A stretch of DNA of 64,000 nt from Leucobacter edaphi (GCF_016522535.1 NZ_JAEHOI010000007.1:124001-188000), one strand, 5' to 3'; positions 50,661 to 60,968 are shown, numbered from the stretch's first letter. The notes: a model not told the origin generated them from the sequence alone. Numbers and translations are program-made.

Positions 50661-53147
50661 ATGATGTATCAAGACGTGACGCCATCGGGAGCGAGGTGGC
50701 GCCAGCTCTATGCGCATGGCGAGCCGCCCGTCGTGCTGCACCGCACGGGACTCGTGCAGCGAATTCTTGGCGACGGGAATCCGTGGACCGCGATCGCCGC
50801 CGCACCCGGGATGGGAAAGACCACGCTCCTGCAGCAGACCGCAAGGGCCTACGGCGAGTCCGGACGCGACGTCACATTCCTGCCGCTCTTCTCGCGGCAC
50901 ACGCCCCCTTCCGTCCTCGTTGAGGGGCTCGCCCGTGGCAGTATCGGCCCCAACAGCGCCGTCCTCATCGACGATTTCGACTGGTTCGACGTACAGGCCG
51001 GCGCGCGATGGATCGTCGACGAACTCCTCGCTTCCGGGGCACGCCTGGTCACCGCGTCCGTTGACTCACCCGCATGGGCGGTGAACGCATCCGAGGCCCC
51101 TGACGTGATCGGGCCCGCTGATCTCTCCTTCACCCGCGCGGAGCACGCCCAACTGTTTCGGGCAGCCGACCTCGGCCCGGATAGCGCGGCAGCCGAGGAA
51201 CTCGTATGGCAGGTCGCGCGCGGTGGCGCCGCAGGAACGGCGTTCTGCCTCGAGACGCTCGTGCGCAGGCCCGGGGACATGATCGCCGTCGAGCAGTCCT
51301 ACAAGGACCTCGCGTCGGTGAGCCTCCTGATCTGCCGAAACGATGTTCCTGCGGACTCGACCGGCCGCGGAATGCTCGCCAGCTCGCAAAAGATCCGGCT
51401 CCTCCCGCAGCTGTCCGTTCCGCTCGTCGCCTCGTTCCTCGGTCAGGCGGCAGCGGACTCGCTCGACACCCTGTCTCGCCAGCCCACGGTGCTGGAGCCG
51501 GCGCGGGCTCGCGAGCACTACTTCGAGTGGGCGGAGGCGTTCTGGAACGCGTTCAATCACGCGGGACTCGACAACAACGAGATGCGGCTCCTCATGGCCG
51601 ACGACCTTCGGAAACTCGGGGCGGCGATCGATGAGCTCTGGCAGCGGATCTTCCTCGGGCACTGGGAGCGCGCGGAGGAGATCCTGGCGGAGGAGTATCT
51701 CCGTGCAGAGGCACTCCTCCCCGGAGTGGTCAGAGCGCACCTGATCGGCGCGAACGTGGCGGGTTTCCCGCTCTGCGAATCCCTACAGCTGAGCACCCGC
51801 GCCAGCGCCGACGGCCGCACGAGCCGCACCCGTTCGCGTAATTTCGTGCGACGCGCAATCGACGTGGAGAACCCGGTCCGGGCGGCACTGGTGCGAGCGC
51901 TGCAGTCCCGGGCCGCACTGCAGGTCGCGGATACCGCATCCGCTGAGGCGCGACTCCGCGAGGCGTGGAGTCTCCTGCGGGCGCTCCCGGTCGCCCTGCG
52001 TAGTGCCTCCGGCTTCGTCAGCGCGGTCGCGGTGCTCGCGCGTGTGCTCGCGGGTCTCAACTGGTTCGGCGGTGCCTGGAACGCGCTGCTCTGGATCAGC
52101 CGCCGCACGGAGCTGCAACGCGAGGACCAGGATCTCTTCTGGGCACTCGAGTCGCTGGCCTATTTCTATCCGGAGCGGGGAATCGTCGAGCTTCCATCCG
52201 ATGGGCCCGGATCCTGTCCGCTGGCCAGGGCAGGCGTGCTCGCGGTCGAGCGCGGCGTCGCGTCTGCGGCCTGGGTCCTGCTCGATGCTGGCGAACCCCG
52301 GCTCGCCTCCGAGTTCGTGCGTGCGCGACGTTCCGGAACGTCCGAGGCCCCCGACGTGGGCATCTCGGACGCGGCCAATCTTCTCGGCCTCCTGCTCAGC
52401 GGTGATTCTGCCGAGGCGCTACGCGAGTTCGATCGGATCCAGGGTGAGGGGTCGGTCTCGACGGATTCGCCGCTGACCAAGTGGATGGGAATTGTCGCGA
52501 TGCTCGCAGAGGGGCGCAGTGGCGAGGCTGCTGACCTCCTCGGCACGCTCCCCGCTGACTGGGAGCTGACCCGGATCGCGACGCTGCACTACCAGCTGAT
52601 CGTGGGAAACCGGGCGCGGGCAACCGAGCCGGAACGCCTGATCAACCGTCTGGGGCCTCGGGGGCGCGCGTTCAATTCGGTGGTGCGTGCAGTCGGGCTC
52701 GCCCGCGACGGGTTCGCCGAACGGGTGCGGGAAGCGCTGCTCAGCGCTCATGCACTGGGGGGTGCTGGTTCGGTGAGACTCGCGCTGACGCTCCTCCCGC
52801 GTGCAGATGTCGAACTGTTCTCCTCCGCGGTCGAGCGGGACGCGGAGCAGCGCGGGGTGCGGCGTTCCGGCGAAGAGGAACTGCGGCGCCTGATCGCGAA
52901 CCGGCTCGAGGAGAGCGACGTGTTCTCCCCGCCGGCACGAACGATCTCGCTGACCGAGCGCGAGCTCATTGTGCTCGCCGCGATCGATCGAGGGATGTCG
53001 CTCGCGGAGATCGCGAGTGAGGAGTTCGTCAGCGTGAACACCGTAAAATCCCAGATCAACTCCCTGAAGCGAAAGCTTGGGGTGACCGGACCTCGCGAGG
53101 CGGCGGTCGAAGCCGCGGTGCAGCTGGGGTTGATCCGTCGGCGATAG
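50661..53147 (+). CDS. large LuxR-family (LAL) ATPase transcriptional regulator, copy 2
   Basis: An 828-residue protein of the MalT/LAL layout. Near the N-terminus the ATPase has Walker A APGMGKTT (about 49-56) and Walker B SAVLIDDFDWFD. A winged-helix-like and long TPR-like middle runs to about residue 750. The C-terminal LuxR domain is ISLTERELIVLAAIDRGMSLAEIASEEFVSVNTVKSQINSLKRKLGVTG. The ATG at 50661 follows GGGGGGA by three bases; an upstream in-frame ATG at 50598 adds residues without similarity. The giant surface protein gene lies 496 bases downstream on the same strand. Similar in plan but clearly divergent from the first LAL regulator. Confidence 0.87.
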   Translation: MMYQDVTPSGARWRQLYAHGEPPVVLHRTGLVQRILGDGNPWTAIAAAPGMGKTTLLQQTARAYGESGRDVTFLPLFSRHTPPSVLVEGLARGSIGPNSAVLIDDFDWFDVQAGARWIVDELLASGARLVTASVDSPAWAVNASEAPDVIGPADLSFTRAEHAQLFRAADLGPDSAAAEELVWQVARGGAAGTAFCLETLVRRPGDMIAVEQSYKDLASVSLLICRNDVPADSTGRGMLASSQKIRLLPQLSVPLVASFLGQAAADSLDTLSRQPTVLEPARAREHYFEWAEAFWNAFNHAGLDNNEMRLLMADDLRKLGAAIDELWQRIFLGHWERAEEILAEEYLRAEALLPGVVRAHLIGANVAGFPLCESLQLSTRASADGRTSRTRSRNFVRRAIDVENPVRAALVRALQSRAALQVADTASAEARLREAWSLLRALPVALRSASGFVSAVAVLARVLAGLNWFGGAWNALLWISRRTELQREDQDLFWALESLAYFYPERGIVELPSDGPGSCPLARAGVLAVERGVASAAWVLLDAGEPRLASEFVRARRSGTSEAPDVGISDAANLLGLLLSGDSAEALREFDRIQGEGSVSTDSPLTKWMGIVAMLAEGRSGEAADLLGTLPADWELTRIATLHYQLIVGNRARATEPERLINRLGPRGRAFNSVVRAVGLARDGFAERVREALLSAHALGGAGSVRLALTLLPRADVELFSSAVERDAEQRGVRRSGEEELRRLIANRLEESDVFSPPARTISLTERELIVLAAIDRGMSLAEIASEEFVSVNTVKSQINSLKRKLGVTGPREAAVEAAVQLGLIRRR

Positions 53148-53643
53148 CACGTTCCCGTTTCGGCTGGGTTTCCTCTGGGCGTCCAGGATGCGGCGTCGAG
53201 CTCCCGCCCCTGGAAATGCTGCCGGAGAGCGAAATCGGACCGGGTTTACGTTTGATCTGCCCTTTTCACCCACTGAATCACCCGGCTGGCCTGAACCGCG
53301 CGTTCGAGGTCAAAGTGGGGTGAATTTGCCCGTGTTTGGCGTCGAGAAATATCGTCCCTTGTGGAGCAAAAACCCTGATCATAATCACTTTCTTGTGTGA
53401 TATCGAGACGATCAGTACGCACATAGCAGATTCTAAATTAACCACGTCAGAAGGGTGTGTGAGGGCGTGGCGGACCCTGAACCTTCTCTGTACGCTCATG
53501 AGGGCATGGTGATTCGCGTCGTCCCGTAATACGTCGCGCGGGTGCGGAACAAACTTCCTGTTCAGGGATGGAGGTTTGGGGCCGACCCGGCATCGGGGGT
53601 TCTCGCGTAATCTCATGCAGTTCATTAATGGGGGGAAACCAAT
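53148..53643 (+). promoter_or_regulatory. long AT-rich leader of the giant surface protein gene
   Basis: No gene is present. The part from 53335 to 53450 is the most AT-rich DNA in the window and contains ATCAC-N8-GTGAT (53384-53401). GGGTGAATTTGCCC at 53318 and GTTCAGGGA at 53560 recur before the smaller surface protein gene. GGGGGGAAA stands before the ATG at 53644. Length and composition suggest a strongly regulated promoter or a long leader. Confidence 0.55.
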
Positions 53644-56600
53644 ATGAATTTCGCTGTCCGGAAGAGTTCCCTGCGTGGGAAGCCGAGGCCCGATGCCTCG
53701 ACGAAGCGCAGGGGCGGGATCTCGCTGACGATGGCCGCGCTCATGGTGCTCGGCCTCGTCGTCGCACCGACGGCCGCCGCCACCGCGGCGCCGGGAGACC
53801 TCGCCTCGGGCGTCGTCGTAGTCGACTCGAACAAGAACAACGCCATCGACTCGGGCGCCACTGGCTCCAATGACACACCGCTCGCGGGAGTCAAGGTCAC
53901 CCTCAGGGGTACGAATCCTGACCACCCGGGATGGACGGTCACGACCGACGCCCAGGGGCACTGGAGCTTCCCGGCGAACGTGGACCACTCGGCCTCGCCC
54001 GGGCCGTTCAAGGTGACCCTCGATGCCGCGGGCGTCAACGGCAACGCCTATCTGACGCCGACGACGCCGAGCCCCGGCGTCAACGATTTCACGCGCGTCT
54101 CCGGACAGCCGCAGCGCGCCGTCGCCGATGTCCCCGCGAACGCCAACGACCTCAAGCTCAACGCGCTCGTCTATCCGACCTGGTCCACCAACGTCATCGC
54201 GCTCGCCGATCCGGCCGGGTACGACGGCAAGGCAATTTACACGGGCACCGCACCGTTCGACGGGAACGACACCGAGCCCGGTTTCGACCGTGGCGAAGGC
54301 AACAATCGCGTCAGGACCTCCGACGTGATCAACTACAACTGGTCCGTCACCGCGAACGCCGAGCAGGACACGAAGTCGAACTTCACCAGCTGGTTCGAGC
54401 AGACGATCACGCTCGGGCCCGGCGCGATCGCGACTTTCGGTCAGATCCCCACGAGCTGCGACGCGGCGACCAGCACCATCACCGCCCTCCCCTCGGGCAC
54501 CGTGCTGAAGCCCCGCGTCGATCCGCCGGCTGGCACGACCTCGGTGGTCCTCAAGTGCAACCTCGGCCTCATGGGCTCCGACGTCGGCCAGAAGACGCTC
54601 GACTCGCAGGTGTTCGTCTCGGGCAGCTCGCAGAACGGCGCAACCTTCACCACCTCGGTCCGCACCTACGGCGCGACGCCGGAGGGCGTGACGACCGCGC
54701 GGCCCGACGGCCCGCACCAGTTCGGCCCGTTCGAGATTACGGCCGCCCCCCGGTACGACCTCGAGAAGCAGCGGCCGTGGGTGTGGCAGCTCGGCGAGAA
54801 GACGGTGAACGGCCAGAAGAAATTCGGCTGGGAGGTCGTGTACTCCGTGCAGATCAGCACGGATCGGAAAACGGGCGTCGAGGCCTTCAAGCAGCCGGTT
54901 ACCTTCGAGGATTCGTTCTGGGCGACCAGCAACGACGGCAAGGCGACGCTCCAGCCGGGCTTCGAGTGGGAGATGGTGTCGTGCGAACCCGACGTGGGGA
55001 ACACGTCGGTCGGCCCTGGCGGGACCACGGTTTACGGCAAGATCGGCGGTCCGGACACCTCGGGCAAGGGCAAGAGCGACGCGTCCAACTCCGTCGTCGA
55101 CTCCGGGTCCTGCGCGTTCCAGCGCACGGGTGACCCCAAGACAGGCAAATACCTGATCACACTCAGTGGTATTGACACCTCGGGCGCGAGTTTCCCGACG
55201 AAGTCGAAGGAGGGCACGCAGCTTCCCGCGAACAAGTTCTACGTGGGCGCGTACGCCATCAAGATCTTCGTGCCCTTCGAGGCGGTCGACGCGATGGACG
55301 GCATCCCTGGCAACGCCACGGGCACGGCGAAGATCGGCAACCGGGTCGGCGACTTCGATCCGAATGGAATCTCCGGCGCGAGCAACTACGGATCGGGCTT
55401 CGAGCCCGGCTACTGCCAGCCCGGACCGGGATCCGACCAGAACACCAAGTGCGCCAAGGTGCCGAACGGCAGCCAGAGCAACAACGTTGCGGCGCTCACG
55501 GACCTCACGATCAGCCCGGGCTCCTGGGGCAAGGTGCTCTCGAACCCGCGCGGAACCTACTGGTTCCGTAACGCTCCGCTCCCCGAATCGGCGAACACGC
55601 TGGGCGACGGCAGCGGCCAGGTCCAGCCGGGACAGACCTTCGCCTCGTCGATCGCGACGAAGGCGCAGCTCGACATGAAGAACTTCGAGTCCTGCGACGT
55701 CTTCGACAACTCGATGATGAAGCTCGATCTGCTGAAGAACATCCCGGGCGATAACGACAACCCGAACTATCCGATCTGGAACTCCTCGTACTCGGCCGTG
55801 TCGCAGGTCGCTCCGGGACAGAGTGAGGTCGATCGCTCCAAGATGGAGGCGTTCCAGTCGAACTTCACCACGAAGTACGCGCACGTCGACCTCACGGGCG
55901 ACTCGGCCAACACCGGTACTTTTGACGATCCGCATAACCGCTGGAAGGGCGACTGGACGAAGCAGCGCGCTGCTGCGAGCGGCACCGGGATCGCCTGCGG
56001 GAACCCGAATGTCACCTGGTACGACTCGCCGGATCAGGTCCCGGGCGGCATCGACGCGGTCAACGCCGTGTGGCTGAAGGCGAAGCCGGGCTACGTGCAG
56101 CCGGCCTCCTCCCAGCTGATCTGGGTGCTCGGCCTGCAGCAGCGGGACACCTTCTTCGGCGGGCCGAACGACGGCAAGCAGATCCCCGAGCTCACGATCG
56201 CGGCGAACTTCGCGAACGTGCAGTCGGATTCCTTTGGGAAGTGGGTGCCAGAGAACGGTTTCATCCCCGGGGCTGGGAACACCTCGGGCCAGAACTGGGC
56301 CGACCGGAAGCCGTCGAACATGGGCGACCGCTGGTCGCTCGTCCGAGCGCAGATGGCGATCACGAAGCACACGATCAACGGCAAGGTCGACGGTGTCGAC
56401 GCGACGGGCGCATCGAACGTCGGAGTAACGGGTTCGGCGAAGGCCGGCACCCCGGTGATCTGGCAGATCGATCCGACTCTGACGGCAACGAACCCGTCGC
56501 CGGCGCCGGTTCCGAACGTCGTCGTGACCGACACGCTGCCCAAGGGCGTCGAGTACGATGCGATCGCGACCGCAGCGATCGCCGGCAACCTGGCTCCCGG

Positions 56601-59600
56601 CACCGCGACCACCAACGCCGACGGAACCACGACGCTGACCTGGAATTTGGGCACGCGAACTCCGAACGAACCGGTCGGCCCGTTCAAGGTCGTCACGCGG
56701 ATCGACCCGCTCCTGCCGAACAACACGAGCCTCGTGAACAAGACCGAGATTCGTGCGGATGGGGTCAGCTACAACAAGAGCTCGCACTTCGACGATCACA
56801 CGGTCGTTGTCACGCAGCCCGGTTCGCTGCAACTGAAGAAGTCGGTCGATGCGCCGCTCGACGTGCAGGACAAGAATCAGGTCTACACGCTCCAGGTTCG
56901 GAACTTCGCCGAGACCCTGCGGGTGCAGGCCCCGACGATCATCGACGTTATGCCGTACAACGGCGACGCGACGAACGACGCGCTCGTGAACCGCAACCCG
57001 GCCTCGAAGTACTCCGGAACGTCGAAGCTCAGCGGGGCGCCGCAGGCGTTCCTGTTCGACGGGGCCACCCCCGCCGAGGGGACGTTCTATTACACGACGA
57101 TCGATCCGGCGAAGGTCCCGCAGGACCTGAACAAGGACACGGACCCGTCAATCTGGTCGACGACTTTCACGACCGATGCAACCGCGTGGAAGTTCGTCGC
57201 CAAGAACCCGCTCGAGCGCACCGCAGCGGGTGCGACCTCGGGCCTTCAGATCAAGTTCACGATGAACCAGGATCAGAACGCCGCGGGCGACCTGTACGTC
57301 AACCGCTTCACCGCCTTCAGCGACACCTTCAAGGACAACGGCACCTACCAGATGCTGACCTCCAACCAGGTGATGGTCCGCGTTCTCGGATACTCGATCG
57401 GTGATCTGATCTGGTTCGACGCGAACAACGACGGCAAGTTCACCCCGGGTGTCGACACCATGGCACCCGAGGGAGTCAAGGTCGAGGTCTACGACAACGC
57501 GACCGGAAAGATCGTCAAGGGCGGCAACGTCACGACGAACAAGGACGGCCGCTGGGTGGTCAACGATCTGCCCGAGGGCAGCTATTACGCCGTGATCCCG
57601 GCCTCGGAGCTCGCTCCGGGTGGTCCGCTCGCCGGCTACGTCGCGCAGACGGTGGGCTATCAGGCCGATCCGAACAACAACGTGAACGAGGCCGGTGACC
57701 ACAATGGCGCAGCCCAGAGCGACGGCTCGATCAAGACCGGAGCGCTTACGCTGAAGGCCCTGGTCAACGGCGACAAGATCAACGGCCAGGCGCCGCTGAA
57801 CGACAACACGGGCAACATGCCCGTGACGCCGGGCACGACCGACGACTTCACGAACTTCACGCTGGACATGGCGCTCAAGGCGCCCCCGGGGTACAAGTTC
57901 ACGAAGACCGCTGATCCGGTCTCGGGCACCGCCGTTCAGGCCGGTTCGACCATCACGTACACCGTGACCGGTGAGAACACGGGCAAGACGCCGCTCGATG
58001 TGGTCATCAACGATGACCTCACGAAGGTGCTCGAGTTCGCGACGCTCACCGACGGCCCCACGGCGACGATCGACGGCGCAGCTGCGAATCCCGCCGCGGA
58101 GCTGAGCGGCACCGCGCTCTCCTGGAAGGGTGCGCTGAAGCCCGGACAGAAGGTCACGGTCGTCTACACGGTGACGGTGAACACGGGCCATGAGGGCGAG
58201 ACCGTGAATAACCACGCCTCGTCCACCGCGACCCCGCCGTACGATCCGCCCATCACGCCTCCGGACGTGGTGACCGAGCACCCGATCCCCGGGTACGACT
58301 TCACCAAGACCGCGGATCCCCAGTCGGGCACCGCCGTCCAGCCGGGCGACACGATCACCTACACGCTGACGGGGACGAACACGGGCGCTACTGTGCTCGA
58401 CCCGGTCAACATCACGGATGACCTGTCGAAGGTGCTGAACCATGCCGATCTGGTCGGTCAGCCGACCATCTCGGTCACGGGTGGCCTCGTGGTTCCGGTT
58501 CCGGATCCCGCGCTGAACGGAACGACGCTGAACTGGACCGGCAAACTCGATCCGAAGCAGACGGTCACCATCAGCTACACGGTGAAGGTGAAGTCCGATG
58601 CCTGGGGCGTTCTCCTCGAGAACCACGCCTCGTCGGACGCGACGCCGCCGCTGCTGCCGCCGATCACGCCCCCGGATGTGACGACGGAGCACCCGACGCC
58701 GAAGTACGAGTTCGCCAAAACCGCCGATCCCGCGACGGGAACCGCTGTCCAGCCGGGTGACACGATCACCTACACGCTGACGGGGACCAACTCGGGCAAG
58801 ACGGATCTCGACCCGGTCGTCATTCACGACGACCTGTCGAAGGTGCTGGACAACGCCACGATCACGACGGCTCCGGCCGCCACGATCAACGGCGCACCCG
58901 CGACGGATCCCATCCAGTCGGGCACGAGCCTCGACTGGAACGGCGCCCTCAAGCCGGGCGAGACGGTGACGATCACCTACACGGTGACGCTGAACGATGA
59001 CGCGTGGGGCGTGCTCCTCGAGAACCACGCGTCCTCCTCCGCGACGCCGCCGACCGGTCCGCCCATCACGCCCCCGGACGTGAAGACCGAGCATCCGACC
59101 CCGAAGTACGAGTTCACGAAGACCTCGGACCCGAAGTCGGGCACGGCGGTCCAGCCGAACGACACGATCACCTACACCCTCACGGGGAAGAACTCGGGCA
59201 AGACCGTGCTCGATCCCGTGAACATCACGGATGATCTGTCGAAGGTGCTGAACAACGCAGCGATTCAGGGCGACCCGACGGTCGCCATCGTGAACGCAGC
59301 TGACGGATCACCCGCCGCGGCGACCCCGCTGCCGGTGAACCTGAACGGCACCGACCTCAGCTGGAGCGGCACGCTCGAGCCGGGTCAGAACGTGGTGATC
59401 ACGTACACGGTGAAGTTGAACGAAGACGCATGGGGTGTTCTCCTGAACAACCACGCCTCCTCGACGGCCACGCCGCCGACCGGTCCGCCCATCACCCCGC
59501 CGGAGGTCACAACCGAGCATCCGACGCCGAAGTACGAGTTCGCGAAGACCTCGGACCCGAAGTCGGGCACGGCCGTGAACCCGGGCCAGACGATCACCTA

Positions 59601-60882
59601 CACGCTGACCGGCACCAACTCCGGGAAGACGGATCTCGATCCGGTCGTCATCAACGATGACCTGTCGAAGGTGCTGAACAACGCCGAACTGACGACCGCC
59701 CCCGAGGCGACCATCGCCGGTGAGAGCAACGTTCCGGCGCCCGAGGTGAACGGTACGGACGTGAGGTGGACCGGCTCGCTGAAGCCGGGCCAGGAGGTCA
59801 AGATCACGTACACGGTCACCCTGAACAAGGACGCCACCGGCGTGATCGTGAACAACCACGCCTCGTCGACGGCAACGCCGCCGACCGGCCCGCCCATCAC
59901 CCCGCCCGAGGTTGAGACCTGGCACCCGACCCCCGGTTACACGTTCACGAAGAACGCGAACCCGGTCACGGGCTCGGCGGTTCAGGCCGGCGATCTGATC
60001 ACGTACACGCTGACCGGCGTGAACTCGGGTCAGACGGTGCTCGATCCGGTGACCGTCTCGGACGACATGTCCGGCGTCCTCGAGTTCGCCACGATGGAGC
60101 AGGCTCCGACCGCGAAGATCATCTCGGAGACGGGTGTGACCCCGGCCACGGCACCTGACGTGAACGGGACCAACCTCTCCTGGAATGGTTCGCTGCAGAA
60201 GGGCGAGCGCGTCGAGATCACCTACACCGTTCAGGTGAAGGCCGGTTTCGAGGGCAAGACGCTCCACAACCGGGCGAAGTCGGAAGCGACCCCGCCGGAG
60301 CTGCCGCCGATCACGCCACCCGAGGTCGTGACCGAGCACCCGATCCCCGGGTTCACGGTGACGAAGTCGAGCGATCCGAAGTCGGGTTCCACGGTGAAGC
60401 CGGGCTCGACGGTGACGTACACGGTGACGGGGTCGAACACCGGCGCGACCGTCCTCGACCCGGTCAACCTGACGGATGACCTGTCGAAGGTGCTCAACCA
60501 CGCGAAGATGTCCGACGCGGCCTCGGCCGTGATCGTCGGCGAGGACGGCGGCCACACGAAGGCCACCGCTCCGAAGCTGTCGGGCACGACCCTCACATGG
60601 GACGGCAAGCTCGCCATCGGTGAGCGCGTCGAGCTGAGCTACACGGTCAGGATCAACGATGACGCCACGGGCGTGAAGATCCGCAACGTCGTGACGGGCA
60701 CGGCAACGCCTCCGGGCCTGCCGCCCATCGCGCCGCCGCCTGCGGAGACCACGCACCAGACGGCTTCGGGCCTCGAGGTCACGGGTGGCGAGAGCCTCTG
60801 GGGCGTCGCCGGAATCGGCGCGCTGCTCCTCGCCGCCGGTGGAGTCCTGATGATCCGCCGCCGCAAGCAGCAGAGGGCCTAA
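53644..60882 (+). CDS. giant sortase-anchored surface protein with DUF11-like repeats
   Basis: A 2412-residue wall protein. The signal peptide has a basic lead and the core ISLTMAALMVLGLVVAPTAAATAA. An SdrD-B-like domain follows (GVVVVDSNKNNAIDSG, LAGVKVTLRG), then about 1100 residues of beta-rich sequence with the look of Gram-positive adhesin heads, a second SdrD-B-like domain from residue 1250 (IGDLIWFDANNDGKF, APEGVKVEVYD), and seven tandem DUF11-like repeats from 1417. The sorting signal LEVTG is at 2377-2381, followed by a helix and RRRKQQRA. Codon use is like its neighbours. Probably an adhesin or fibrous surface layer, inferred from architecture. The upstream LAL regulator is the likely controller. 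Confidence 0.88.
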   Translation: MNFAVRKSSLRGKPRPDASTKRRGGISLTMAALMVLGLVVAPTAAATAAPGDLASGVVVVDSNKNNAIDSGATGSNDTPLAGVKVTLRGTNPDHPGWTVTTDAQGHWSFPANVDHSASPGPFKVTLDAAGVNGNAYLTPTTPSPGVNDFTRVSGQPQRAVADVPANANDLKLNALVYPTWSTNVIALADPAGYDGKAIYTGTAPFDGNDTEPGFDRGEGNNRVRTSDVINYNWSVTANAEQDTKSNFTSWFEQTITLGPGAIATFGQIPTSCDAATSTITALPSGTVLKPRVDPPAGTTSVVLKCNLGLMGSDVGQKTLDSQVFVSGSSQNGATFTTSVRTYGATPEGVTTARPDGPHQFGPFEITAAPRYDLEKQRPWVWQLGEKTVNGQKKFGWEVVYSVQISTDRKTGVEAFKQPVTFEDSFWATSNDGKATLQPGFEWEMVSCEPDVGNTSVGPGGTTVYGKIGGPDTSGKGKSDASNSVVDSGSCAFQRTGDPKTGKYLITLSGIDTSGASFPTKSKEGTQLPANKFYVGAYAIKIFVPFEAVDAMDGIPGNATGTAKIGNRVGDFDPNGISGASNYGSGFEPGYCQPGPGSDQNTKCAKVPNGSQSNNVAALTDLTISPGSWGKVLSNPRGTYWFRNAPLPESANTLGDGSGQVQPGQTFASSIATKAQLDMKNFESCDVFDNSMMKLDLLKNIPGDNDNPNYPIWNSSYSAVSQVAPGQSEVDRSKMEAFQSNFTTKYAHVDLTGDSANTGTFDDPHNRWKGDWTKQRAAASGTGIACGNPNVTWYDSPDQVPGGIDAVNAVWLKAKPGYVQPASSQLIWVLGLQQRDTFFGGPNDGKQIPELTIAANFANVQSDSFGKWVPENGFIPGAGNTSGQNWADRKPSNMGDRWSLVRAQMAITKHTINGKVDGVDATGASNVGVTGSAKAGTPVIWQIDPTLTATNPSPAPVPNVVVTDTLPKGVEYDAIATAAIAGNLAPGTATTNADGTTTLTWNLGTRTPNEPVGPFKVVTRIDPLLPNNTSLVNKTEIRADGVSYNKSSHFDDHTVVVTQPGSLQLKKSVDAPLDVQDKNQVYTLQVRNFAETLRVQAPTIIDVMPYNGDATNDALVNRNPASKYSGTSKLSGAPQAFLFDGATPAEGTFYYTTIDPAKVPQDLNKDTDPSIWSTTFTTDATAWKFVAKNPLERTAAGATSGLQIKFTMNQDQNAAGDLYVNRFTAFSDTFKDNGTYQMLTSNQVMVRVLGYSIGDLIWFDANNDGKFTPGVDTMAPEGVKVEVYDNATGKIVKGGNVTTNKDGRWVVNDLPEGSYYAVIPASELAPGGPLAGYVAQTVGYQADPNNNVNEAGDHNGAAQSDGSIKTGALTLKALVNGDKINGQAPLNDNTGNMPVTPGTTDDFTNFTLDMALKAPPGYKFTKTADPVSGTAVQAGSTITYTVTGENTGKTPLDVVINDDLTKVLEFATLTDGPTATIDGAAANPAAELSGTALSWKGALKPGQKVTVVYTVTVNTGHEGETVNNHASSTATPPYDPPITPPDVVTEHPIPGYDFTKTADPQSGTAVQPGDTITYTLTGTNTGATVLDPVNITDDLSKVLNHADLVGQPTISVTGGLVVPVPDPALNGTTLNWTGKLDPKQTVTISYTVKVKSDAWGVLLENHASSDATPPLLPPITPPDVTTEHPTPKYEFAKTADPATGTAVQPGDTITYTLTGTNSGKTDLDPVVIHDDLSKVLDNATITTAPAATINGAPATDPIQSGTSLDWNGALKPGETVTITYTVTLNDDAWGVLLENHASSSATPPTGPPITPPDVKTEHPTPKYEFTKTSDPKSGTAVQPNDTITYTLTGKNSGKTVLDPVNITDDLSKVLNNAAIQGDPTVAIVNAADGSPAAATPLPVNLNGTDLSWSGTLEPGQNVVITYTVKLNEDAWGVLLNNHASSTATPPTGPPITPPEVTTEHPTPKYEFAKTSDPKSGTAVNPGQTITYTLTGTNSGKTDLDPVVINDDLSKVLNNAELTTAPEATIAGESNVPAPEVNGTDVRWTGSLKPGQEVKITYTVTLNKDATGVIVNNHASSTATPPTGPPITPPEVETWHPTPGYTFTKNANPVTGSAVQAGDLITYTLTGVNSGQTVLDPVTVSDDMSGVLEFATMEQAPTAKIISETGVTPATAPDVNGTNLSWNGSLQKGERVEITYTVQVKAGFEGKTLHNRAKSEATPPELPPITPPEVVTEHPIPGFTVTKSSDPKSGSTVKPGSTVTYTVTGSNTGATVLDPVNLTDDLSKVLNHAKMSDAASAVIVGEDGGHTKATAPKLSGTTLTWDGKLAIGERVELSYTVRINDDATGVKIRNVVTGTATPPGLPPIAPPPAETTHQTASGLEVTGGESLWGVAGIGALLLAAGGVLMIRRRKQQRA
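57892..60750 (+). repeat. seven tandem DUF11-like repeats of about 400-425 bp
   Basis: Units start near residues 1417, 1551, 1688, 1822, 1964, 2099 and 2237. Each opens with a Y.F.KTADP.SGTAV-type strand, has TITYTLTG.N.GKT.LDPV, DDLSKVL and a final NNHASSTATPP...PPITPP joint. Units 2 to 5 are closest to each other, and the joints are nearly identical at DNA level, which suggests expansion by unequal recombination. Each unit likely folds as one immunoglobulin-like domain of a stalk. Confidence 0.9.
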
Positions 60883-60926
60883 CCCCGAGGTGGTCGCCCG
60901 GAAACGGGCGGCCGCCGCGGTACCCA

Positions 60927-60968
60927 GATCAGGGGGTGCACTCGGGAAGCCGAGGGCACCCCCTGATC
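60927..60968 (+). terminator. terminator of the giant surface protein gene
   Basis: GATCAGGGGGTGC and GCACCCCCTGATC form a 13-bp stem with inner CTCGG/CCGAG pairing, 44 bases after the stop. The following 186 bases to the convergent gene end hold nothing recognisable. Confidence 0.88.

Noticed and set aside
53278..56832. 1184-codon open frame on the minus strand across the N-terminal half of the giant surface protein gene
   Set aside because: It is antisense to a gene with clear signal peptide, domains and sorting signal. The translation is rich in Arg, Val and Asp with no family feature, as expected from the complement of GC-rich codons.
57148..59094. 648-codon open frame opposite the repeat region
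   Set aside because: Composition shadow of the repeats; its own apparent repeats simply mirror those of the coding strand.
57892..60750. CRISPR-like array suggested by regular repeats
   Set aside because: Units are about 400 bp, in frame, protein-coding and without spacers.
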